Notes under the pieces: generated by a model
What the model was told of the DNA's origin: nothing
The model's input: only the letters and a program-made list of their open reading frames with translations
Databases searched by the model: none
Assembly (NCBI GenBank): GCA_016926765.1
Contig: JAFGNY010000372.1
Location: forward strand, 1 to 6,101
DNA: 6,101 nucleotides
Reading direction: 5' to 3'
From: Bacteroidales bacterium
Lineage (GTDB): Bacteria > Bacteroidota > Bacteroidia > Bacteroidales > FEN-979
Part shown: one piece after another, positions 1 to 6,101 of the stretch
Layout: every line of letters begins with the position of its first letter
Position numbering within the stretch: position 1 is the stretch's first letter
Position numbers and translations under genes: made by a program

Positions 1-894
1 GAGCAACCTGATGTGGTCCATCTTTCGAATGCCTTGTTGATTGGATTGGCCGGACGTATCAGGGAAAAGGTCAACGCGCTGGTGATCTGTTCGCTCCAGG
101 ATGAAGATGTTTGGGTGGATGCCATGCACGAAGAATACAGGGAGCGCATCTGGAAGTTGATGGCGGAAAAAGGAAAGGATGTAGATGGATTCATCGCGGT
201 CAGCCATTTTTTCGCCGGGAGGATGAAACAACGCATGAAGATCCCCGACGATAAGCTTCATGTAGTGCATATTGGCATCAACCCTGCTGCTTATCAACCC
301 TCCCTTCCGGCCACAGATCCCCCTGCTATCGGATTTCTTTCGCGGATAAATGAGGAAAATGGATTCGGATTGCTTGTGGATGCATTTATTGAATTGAAAA
401 AAGAGGAGTCTTTTTCATCCGTACGGCTCATTGCCACCGGAGGCATGACGAAAGATGACAAATCCTTTATTAACAAACAGGTGCAAAAAATGCAACGGGC
501 TAATCTTTCAGGGCAGGTCGACATACTTCATGAGTTCCGTCAGGATCGGCTGGAGGAATTTTTCAGGTCCATCACACTGCTCTCGGTTCCCGTTTTGAAC
601 GGAGAGGCATTTGGGCTTTATCAACTGGAAGCGCTGGCCTCCGGGGTTCCCCTCGTCCAACCCGCTGTGGGTGCATTTCCCGAGATCGTTGAAGCTACCG
701 GTGGCGGCGTGCTCTATCAGCCTAACACCGCCCCGGTCCTTGCGGCGAAACTTGCAGAGGTGCTGGCCTCTCCGTCACGGATTGAACAGATGAGCCGTAA
801 TGGAATGGAGGCAGTTGCACAAAAGTTTGACTCGGATCATCTTCTTCGTAAAACGACAGGTATTTATCAGCAGATTCGTGAACGTAAACAATGA
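1..894 (+). CDS. Glycosyltransferase family 4 (GT-B fold), 3' part; 5' end outside window
   Basis: This encodes a cytoplasmic, probably retaining, sugar transferase that uses a nucleotide-sugar donor; donor and acceptor cannot be read from the sequence. The frame is open to the left edge and reads EQPDVVHLSNALL, a typical internal stretch of the N-terminal Rossmann domain, so the GTG at 13 is not the start and perhaps 100 residues are missing (family members usually run about 380-420). Of 297 visible residues, about 1-95 finish the acceptor-side domain. The donor-side domain begins near residue 110 with IGFLSRINEENGFGLLVDAF. The E-x7-E motif is E202 and E210 in GEAFGLYQLEALASG, followed by the usual glycine-rich PAVGAFPEIVEATGGG. 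The lysine expected after the donor-domain arginine is Asn120 here. An ABC ATPase gene starts four bases after the stop, so the two are probably cotranscribed. The family call is firm; the substrate is unknown. Confidence 0.9.
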   Translation, partial: EQPDVVHLSNALLIGLAGRIREKVNALVICSLQDEDVWVDAMHEEYRERIWKLMAEKGKDVDGFIAVSHFFAGRMKQRMKIPDDKLHVVHIGINPAAYQPSLPATDPPAIGFLSRINEENGFGLLVDAFIELKKEESFSSVRLIATGGMTKDDKSFINKQVQKMQRANLSGQVDILHEFRQDRLEEFFRSITLLSVPVLNGEAFGLYQLEALASGVPLVQPAVGAFPEIVEATGGGVLYQPNTAPVLAAKLAEVLASPSRIEQMSRNGMEAVAQKFDSDHLLRKTTGIYQQIRERKQ

Positions 895-898
895 GAAT

Positions 899-1570
899 AT
901 GTTAGCAGAACTTCACCAGATAGCAAAAGAGTATGACCACCCGGTTTTAAACGGGATCTCTCTCACGATTCGCCGTGGGGATTCCATCGCGATCATTGGT
1001 CCCTCTGGAGCCGGTAAGAGTACATTGCTGAACATTTTGGGAACCCTTGATCGTCCTTCATCGGGACAGGTGGTTCTCAATGGGGAGGCCGTCGAATTGC
1101 TGGATGATAACCAATTGGCAGACAGGCGGAATCATTTCATTGGGTTTGTATTTCAGCTTCATTACCTGCTTCCCCAACTTACATTATTGGAAAATATTCT
1201 CCTTCCGCTTCTTCCCGAAAAAGACAAACCGACTATCAAAGCAGCAGAGGCAAGGGCATTGCGGCTCATTGACCGGGTTGGGCTCAACAATCGGATCAAC
1301 CGCCTTCCGGGAGAACTTTCAGTTGGGGAATGCCAGCGTGCTGCCGTTGTCAGGGCCCTGATCAACCAGCCCGGGCTGCTGCTGGCAGATGAACCGACAG
1401 GGTCGCTGGATGAAGAGAATGCAACCACTCTTGGAATCCTGCTTGCTGAACTAAACCGCGAAGAAGAGATGGGCATGGTATTGGTAACACACTCCATGGA
1501 ATTGGCCAAACGGATGAAGGTAATTTACCGTCTGCACCTGGGGCGGCTTGAAAAAATGGAGGAGGCATGA
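899..1570 (+). CDS. ABC transporter ATP-binding protein, MacB/LolD type
   Basis: This is the cytoplasmic ATPase that should drive the permease encoded next. The product is 223 residues, the usual size for LolD/MacB-like nucleotide-binding subunits. Motifs in order are Walker A GPSGAGKST (34-42), Q-loop Gln86 in FVFQLHYLLPQLT, signature LSVGECQR (140-147), Walker B LLLADEP (160-166), D-loop SLD (169-171) and the switch histidine in VTHS (His198). All catalytic residues are present. The signature departs from LSGGQQQR at two places (Val142, Cys145). I chose the ATG at 899 because it lies just after the glycosyltransferase stop and gives the standard N-terminus running into LNGISLTIRRGD; the frame stays open upstream to an ATG at 800, but that would add 33 unlike-family residues inside the previous gene. 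No clear Shine-Dalgarno precedes 899. The stop overlaps the permease start, which implies translational coupling. A MacB/LolD-type role is firm; the cargo is unknown. Confidence 0.95.
   Translation: MLAELHQIAKEYDHPVLNGISLTIRRGDSIAIIGPSGAGKSTLLNILGTLDRPSSGQVVLNGEAVELLDDNQLADRRNHFIGFVFQLHYLLPQLTLLENILLPLLPEKDKPTIKAAEARALRLIDRVGLNNRINRLPGELSVGECQRAAVVRALINQPGLLLADEPTGSLDEENATTLGILLAELNREEEMGMVLVTHSMELAKRMKVIYRLHLGRLEKMEEA
1558..1565 (+). promoter_or_regulatory. Possible Shine-Dalgarno for the permease gene
   Basis: The purine run GGAGGAGG ends one base before the ATG at 1567, and its first GGAGG leaves a four-base spacer. It lies within the last codons of the ATPase gene (Met-Glu-Glu-Ala), so it may simply be coding sequence. 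If the host is a Bacteroidota, such motifs matter less than in Proteobacteria, and the ATGA overlap alone could give coupled re-initiation. Confidence 0.4.
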
Positions 1571-4500
1571 AGATCCGACAACTGATCTTCCGGAATCTTC
1601 GCTATTACCGCCGGCCTTACCTGGCCGTTTTGGCCGGTGTAATCGTCAGCACTGCCGTACTGACCGGAGCCCTGCTTGTTGGAGATTCTGTGAAAGGGAC
1701 GCTCGGAAGACTAACAGAACTCAGGCTGGGAACTACATACTGGGCTGTCCAACCGGCCGACCGCTTCTTCAGGTCGGAACTGGCCGATGAATTGTCACAA
1801 AAACTGGAACACCCTGTTGTTCCGGGGATGTTGTTGACTGGAATTGGAGTCAATCCCTTGACCGGGAACCGGGTCCAGGATATCCAGATCGCCGGGATTG
1901 ACAGAAATTTCACCACGCTGTGGAAAACACCTGTCGTCGTTCCGGAAACAGATGAAGTCGTCATCAGTGAAAATCTGGCGACAAAACTGGAGCTTCAGAT
2001 TGGCGATCCCCTCTTGATCCGGCTTCCCAGAGTGGCAAAAACTCCTCAAAATGCTCCTTTCGTGTCGGATAAAACTCCGCCGGTCTCCCTCCGACTGACC
2101 ATTTCGGCAATTGCAGGAGAGGAGGCAATGGGGCGCTTCAGCCTGAAGAGCAATCAGCAGGCCCCCTTCAATGCCTTTGTTTCACTGACCCAGCTTTCTG
2201 CAAGAGTGGGTCTTCCGGGATCAGCCAACTTCCTGCTTGTGCCTGAAAAAGAAAAAGACACCATTACATTGACGCACCTGGAGGATGTTTTACGGAACAC
2301 CTGGCAGATGGCGGATGCCGGAATCCGGTTGGCTCCACTGGATGAAAACGGGCTTACACAACTCACAACCGACCGGATATTTTTCGACGACCAAACCGCA
2401 GACGCGGTCAGGGATGCTTTCCCTGACGCCAGGCCTGTACTGACGTACCTCGCTAACAGCCTTGTTTTCAACGGAAACGAAACACCCTATTCATTTGTTA
2501 CGGCCATAACGGATGGAATTCTGCCGGTTCAGCCGCCTCCCGGTAAGATCCTGGTGACCGACTGGCTGGCTGCCGATCTGGGGATTCAACCCGGAGATTC
2601 CCTTACGATGACCTATTTTGTGATGGGACCTCTCCGAAAGCTTGAGGAAGAACGTTCCAGGTTTCAAGTATCAGGCATGATCCCATTGACCTCTGTACCT
2701 TTTGGCGAATCATTCATGCCAGAGTTTCCAGGAATTGCCGATGCCGGACAGTGCAGTAGTTGGGAAACCGGGACACCGGTGAACCTGGATCGTATCCGGG
2801 AGAAGGACGAAGCGTATTGGAACAGGTTCCGGGGTACCCCTAAAGCATTCATCTCAATGGAAGATGGTAAACGACTGTGGAATAATTCGTTCGGAACAGT
2901 CACCTCTTTCCGTTACGTCCAAAAACCAGGAGACCAAAAAACACTCCTGATGAATGCGCTGGATCCGTCATGGCACCAGATGGATTTTCAGCCGGTTCGG
3001 GAACAGGGCCAGTATGCAGCTGCTAACTCGACAGATTTTAGCGGGCTTTTCCTGAGTCTCAGTTTCTTTCTTATCGTTTCCTCACTGCTGCTCACTGCGA
3101 TGCTTTTCTCCCTTCACGCCCAGACAAGAATTCCCGAATTCGGCGTGCTTTCAGGACTGGGATTTCGCGAACGGTTGATCAGAGGCCTCCTATTTTCGGA
3201 AGCCCTGCTGGTGGCTATCCCTGGTGTGGTGCTTGGATCTGCCGGGGGAATTCTTTATAACAAACTAATATTGTACGGTTTAAACACTCTATGGCAGGAT
3301 GCCGTAAGAACTTCGATGCTGAAGATGGAAGTGCACGTTTCTACTCTTGCACTGGGGGCGGCGTGTGGATTTTTACTTGCTTTGAGTGTTCTCTACCTGT
3401 CGTTAAGAGGTCAGATGCGACAAATGATCTCGGTCAGGGTAAAAGATACCATTCCCGTCAAGGTAGCCGGAATGAGGCGAAAAAAAGTTGCTTGGGCAAT
3501 TGTTGGAACATTTCTGGTTACCTGCTCTGTTGGGTTGTTGGTGTTTTTACTTGCAGAAAAATCCACTCTCAACGCCACGTTGTTTCTTTTAGCCGGCGCC
3601 CTGATGTTGATGGGTGGGATTGCCCTGCTTTATGCCGGGATCATCTGGAGGGCGGAAAAACCTCTCGGCAGGAGAGCAGGCCTGCTCCTGACGGTCGTGA
3701 GACTGGGATCCTTAAAACGGGCCAGAAGTATTTCGGCAATCATCTTACTGGCATTGGGAACCTTTACGATCGTGATCACCGGAGCCAACCGGAAAACCTT
3801 TTACGGCACGGAAGGTGAACGCACCTCGGGAACCGGAGGCTTTCTCCTTTGGGCAGAAACGACGATGCCTCTGCAGTATGATCTGAATTCCGATGAGGGA
3901 ACAAGCCATTTTGCACTCGAAGAGGAACCTCTGTTAAGGAATGTCAGGTTCTCCCAACTCTATCGTCGTGATGGGAATGATGCCAGCTGCCTGAATCTGA
4001 ACCTGGTTCCTCAACCCATGATTCTCGGGGTGCCTGCGGAGGATTTTGACTCCATGGGCGTTTTCAGACTGGCCGCTGCGCTACCCGGAGTGGACATGAA
4101 ACACCCATGGAAAGTTCTTGAAGGGGAGCTATCGCCGGATGTGATCCCGGCCTTTGCTGATCAGACGGTGATCACATGGGGGCTGGAGAAACAGGTTGGC
4201 GACACCCTGGTCTACACAGATGAATTGGGAAAAGAGTTCCTGGTCAGATTGATGGGAGGCTTGGAGAACTCCATTTTCCAGGGATATATTCTGATTTCCG
4301 ACAGCCTCCTGCTACGCAGGTACCCGTCTATCAATGGTACAAATATCCTCCTTGCCGATGGGCCAATTGATGGCCGGGATGAAATTGCAGGCAGGCTTGA
4401 AGAGCTCTTTCTGGATGAAGGAATGAGGATTACCCCTGCCTCGGTCAGGCTGGCTGAATTCAACTCCGTGGAGAACACCTATCTTACCATCTTTATGCTG

Positions 4501-4836
4501 CTCGGAGCCCTTGGCGTCCTGATCGGCACCATCGGATTCGGGATCATCCTCTGGAGGAACAATCTCGAGCGGTCAAACGAGATGGCTCTTTACTTTGCGA
4601 TCGGCTTCCGGAAACAATTCATCCGGACACTGCTGATGACGGAATATTTCCTGATCCTTCTCTCCGGGATGACTCTTGGAATTGTTGGTGCTGCAGCAGG
4701 GATCTTACCCTCATGGATCTCTCCCGCTTACCGGATGCCGGAGGGCTTTCTGGCTATCATTCTGGCGTTGATCTGGATTAGCGGGACACTCTGGATCTAC
4801 TTTCCCGTGAGAGAACTGTTGAAACGGAATCCCTGA
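1567..4836 (+). CDS. Giant FtsX-type ABC permease with two FtsX cores and two ectodomains
   Basis: This inner-membrane permease should pair with the ATPase encoded immediately upstream. Reading hydrophobicity by eye gives ten membrane segments: about 17-40; 493-515, 545-567 and 592-613; 642-662 and 671-692; 722-740; 972-993, 1024-1046 and 1061-1081. This is FtsX-like half (one plus three), a central hairpin pair, then a second FtsX-like half (one plus three). The halves align without gaps at their cytoplasmic loop: E524...GFR(532-534)...IR(538-539).LL..E545 matches E1005...GFR(1013-1015)...IR(1019-1020).LL..E1026, an offset of 481. The extracytoplasmic domains span roughly 41-492 and 741-970, the first about twice the second. 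Ordinary MacB, LolC and LolE permeases have about 400-650 residues and four segments and act as dimers; this chain of 1089 probably supplies the whole dimer. From memory, similar long permeases occur in Planctomycetes and Verrucomicrobia. The start ATG overlaps the ATPase stop. Family is firm; transported substrate, or whether it transports at all rather than transmitting force, is unknown. Confidence 0.93.
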   Translation: MKIRQLIFRNLRYYRRPYLAVLAGVIVSTAVLTGALLVGDSVKGTLGRLTELRLGTTYWAVQPADRFFRSELADELSQKLEHPVVPGMLLTGIGVNPLTGNRVQDIQIAGIDRNFTTLWKTPVVVPETDEVVISENLATKLELQIGDPLLIRLPRVAKTPQNAPFVSDKTPPVSLRLTISAIAGEEAMGRFSLKSNQQAPFNAFVSLTQLSARVGLPGSANFLLVPEKEKDTITLTHLEDVLRNTWQMADAGIRLAPLDENGLTQLTTDRIFFDDQTADAVRDAFPDARPVLTYLANSLVFNGNETPYSFVTAITDGILPVQPPPGKILVTDWLAADLGIQPGDSLTMTYFVMGPLRKLEEERSRFQVSGMIPLTSVPFGESFMPEFPGIADAGQCSSWETGTPVNLDRIREKDEAYWNRFRGTPKAFISMEDGKRLWNNSFGTVTSFRYVQKPGDQKTLLMNALDPSWHQMDFQPVREQGQYAAANSTDFSGLFLSLSFFLIVSSLLLTAMLFSLHAQTRIPEFGVLSGLGFRERLIRGLLFSEALLVAIPGVVLGSAGGILYNKLILYGLNTLWQDAVRTSMLKMEVHVSTLALGAACGFLLALSVLYLSLRGQMRQMISVRVKDTIPVKVAGMRRKKVAWAIVGTFLVTCSVGLLVFLLAEKSTLNATLFLLAGALMLMGGIALLYAGIIWRAEKPLGRRAGLLLTVVRLGSLKRARSISAIILLALGTFTIVITGANRKTFYGTEGERTSGTGGFLLWAETTMPLQYDLNSDEGTSHFALEEEPLLRNVRFSQLYRRDGNDASCLNLNLVPQPMILGVPAEDFDSMGVFRLAAALPGVDMKHPWKVLEGELSPDVIPAFADQTVITWGLEKQVGDTLVYTDELGKEFLVRLMGGLENSIFQGYILISDSLLLRRYPSINGTNILLADGPIDGRDEIAGRLEELFLDEGMRITPASVRLAEFNSVENTYLTIFMLLGALGVLIGTIGFGIILWRNNLERSNEMALYFAIGFRKQFIRTLLMTEYFLILLSGMTLGIVGAAAGILPSWISPAYRMPEGFLAIILALIWISGTLWIYFPVRELLKRNP

Positions 4837-4865
4837 TCCCGGGAACGTTCGTACTCCCATCCCCT

Positions 4866-4884
4866 CACACCTACTTCGGGTGTG
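4866..4884. terminator. Small hairpin at the convergent gene junction, possible bidirectional terminator
   Basis: CACACC (4866-4871) pairs with GGTGTG (4879-4884) around a seven-base loop, giving a six-base-pair stem. It sits where the permease gene (ending 4836) and the minus-strand gene (stop 4871-4873) meet, and it contains that stop codon. Neither strand shows a T-run after the stem, so it is not a classical intrinsic terminator. The position favours a role in ending transcription or protecting 3' ends, but chance is quite possible. Confidence 0.25.
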
Positions 4885-6076
4885 TCAACTCGCGGGAGCC
4901 ATTGACATACTTCACCACGAATGCTCCCTTTAAACCGGGCTTTAAGCGGAGACTGGCGGCAAGCTGTTTCGCTTCGGCTTCATTGTCAAATTCCCCGACA
5001 TAATAGCGGTAATATCCTTCAGAGAATTCTTTTGTAACCGGTTGGCTTAGTTTGAAATACTCCTGAATGCTGCCGGCGCTTTTTTGTCCGGATGAAGAGG
5101 AGAAGATCTGAACACGATAGAAACTATCGGATTCACTACCGAAAGGCTGCCCGGATAATTGATCTGCCGTTTCTTGTATTTCAGGGTGCAATGTAAGCGT
5201 ATCAACCGTTGTAGCGACAGGCATGGGAGTTAGTTGCTTTGAAGAAAAGGGAGCCGGACGGGTAATGGAAACGGTATCGGACTTAACAGGACTTTCTGGT
5301 GCAGGAGGTTGGGATTTGGCAAGTACAACAGGAGGCATGGTGGCTTTCACGGCATCCAGCTTCACCGGGTTCCGGCGGTTGAAGTTGAAAACCAGGTTAA
5401 GGGATATGTAAGAGTAGAGATCATACTGGAACCCGCCAACCGTGGCATCCAGTTTATCAGAGTTCACTCCTCGCAAGGTCCATTCGACACCCAGGTTCAC
5501 TTTATCATAGATAGTGAAATAGGCGCCCAATCCGGCCGGAATAACCCATTCTGTCGTCCAGTTTGATGCGGATCCGCTCCCGCCACTGGACTGACCGGTG
5601 ACCAGGTCTGTCTTTTTGGTGATCCAGTTCGACATACCCACTCCAACAGTCCCATAAATGAAAAAAATCCGTTTTGGTTTGTACCGGAAGAGCAGGTTGC
5701 TGAAGTTGATGGTGGTGTTGAGGTTATATTCCAGGATATTGCCGGTGAAGGACTGGTTCATGGGCTTGCCGTCCGAATAATTTTTCCTGAAACTATAGAT
5801 CTCTCCATAGAGAGCTTGTCCCCTCAGTGCGAAGACATGGCTAAGCTGGCGAATCAGGTAAAAGGTCCCGGCGTATTTGATTTCATTGAAGGTTGAAATG
5901 CCAGGTGCGATCCTGTAAGGATTCATGTCACCATAGAAAATGGTCGGACCTCCCCCCACGCCTACCGACCAGTTGCCATACCATTTCTTGCTTAATACGC
6001 CCTGAGTCTGGGAAAAGGAACTTCCGGGGATCAGAAGAAATCCCAGGAAAGAGATAGAAAGAATCAATTGTCGCAT
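4871..6076 (-). CDS. Outer-membrane beta-barrel protein with C-terminal SPOR domain
   Basis: The 401-residue product is probably an outer-membrane protein that also holds peptidoglycan. Residues 1-22 form a signal peptide (MRQ, then a hydrophobic core, then a GSSFS|QTQ-like cleavage site). Residues of about 27-232 look like a small beta-barrel: alternating aromatic/polar strands, glycine-rich turns (WSVGVGGGPTIFYGDMNPY), and a final strand ending SYISLNLVFNFN. About 233-318 is a Pro/Ser/Thr-rich linker. About 319-391 matches SPOR: FYRVQIFSSS at the front and GYYRYYVGEFDNEAEAKQLA further on, then KGAFVVKYV. SPOR domains bind peptidoglycan glycan strands lacking stem peptides, often at division sites. 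The start ATG is set by the signal peptide; no Shine-Dalgarno is seen, and only 25 bases upstream are in the window. The gene is convergent to the ABC operon, so it is a separate transcription unit. Barrel assignment is by pattern only; SPOR is more certain. Confidence 0.88.
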   Translation of the reverse strand: MRQLILSISFLGFLLIPGSSFSQTQGVLSKKWYGNWSVGVGGGPTIFYGDMNPYRIAPGISTFNEIKYAGTFYLIRQLSHVFALRGQALYGEIYSFRKNYSDGKPMNQSFTGNILEYNLNTTINFSNLLFRYKPKRIFFIYGTVGVGMSNWITKKTDLVTGQSSGGSGSASNWTTEWVIPAGLGAYFTIYDKVNLGVEWTLRGVNSDKLDATVGGFQYDLYSYISLNLVFNFNRRNPVKLDAVKATMPPVVLAKSQPPAPESPVKSDTVSITRPAPFSSKQLTPMPVATTVDTLTLHPEIQETADQLSGQPFGSESDSFYRVQIFSSSSGQKSAGSIQEYFKLSQPVTKEFSEGYYRYYVGEFDNEAEAKQLAASLRLKPGLKGAFVVKYVNGSRELTHPK

Positions 6077-6101
6077 TGAGATCAGGTAGATATGCCGGAT
6101 A

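Noticed and set aside
13..15. GTG as start of the glycosyltransferase
   Set aside because: The frame is open to the window edge and the four codons before it (EQPD) fit the domain; starting here would cut off most of the N-terminal Rossmann domain.
800..898. N-terminal extension of the ABC ATPase from an upstream ATG
   Set aside because: It lies fully inside the glycosyltransferase gene, encodes 33 residues unlike the family's N-terminus, and the ATG at 899 gives a standard-length protein.
1162..1509. Minus-strand open frame opposite the ABC ATPase
   Set aside because: Its Ser/Arg-rich sequence is the usual antisense product of a conserved coding gene; no motif or start signal supports it.
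3291..3818. 175-residue open frame on the plus strand inside the permease gene
   Set aside because: It is out of frame with a clearly coding membrane protein, has no recognisable domain and an implausible composition rich in Cys, Arg and Gly; it is a shadow frame.
4866..4884. Classical rho-independent terminator
   Set aside because: The stem is only 6 bp and no T-run follows on either strand, so it is kept only as a low-confidence hairpin.
5223..5566. Two plus-strand open frames opposite the beta-barrel/SPOR gene
   Set aside because: They overlap each other, lie antisense to a gene with a clear signal peptide and domain, and show no family features.
6077..6101. Promoter of the beta-barrel/SPOR gene
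   Set aside because: Only 25 bases upstream of the start are visible and none clearly matches a Bacteroidota -7 element of the TAnnTTTG type.

Overview
The window looks like a piece of a Gram-negative chromosome, most likely Bacteroidota. This rests on an outer-membrane beta-barrel protein of Bacteroidota style, weak or absent Shine-Dalgarno sequences at two of the three visible starts, moderate GC content, and the general feel of the protein sequences. It is an inference from reading, not a computed placement. Coding density is very high: four genes fill nearly everything and the longest non-coding stretch is 34 bp. No RNA gene, insertion sequence, CRISPR array or integrase is visible.

Left and centre (1-4836, plus strand) hold a tightly packed run of three genes. 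First is the 3' part of a GT-B fold, family 4 glycosyltransferase, whose beginning lies outside the window. Four bases after its stop comes a MacB/LolD-type ABC ATPase of 223 residues. Its stop overlaps the start of a very large FtsX-type permease of 1089 residues (ATGA overlap). The ATPase and permease should form one mechanotransmission-type (type VII) ABC system in the inner membrane. The permease appears to contain both halves of the transmembrane dimer in one chain, with ten predicted membrane segments and two extracytoplasmic domains of unequal size. The adjacent glycosyltransferase suggests, without proving, a link to a cell-surface glycoconjugate.

Right (4871-6076, minus strand) is a convergent gene for a secreted protein with a signal peptide, an N-terminal outer-membrane beta-barrel, a proline-rich linker and a C-terminal SPOR domain that should bind peptidoglycan. 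The two transcription units meet tail to tail across 34 bp. A small hairpin lies at this junction and overlaps the stop codon of the minus-strand gene.

Nothing resembles a defence, mobile or RNA-based system. The points most worth attention are the modular architecture of the giant permease, its one-cysteine-per-ectodomain pattern, the glycosyltransferase-exporter linkage, and the beta-barrel/SPOR fusion.
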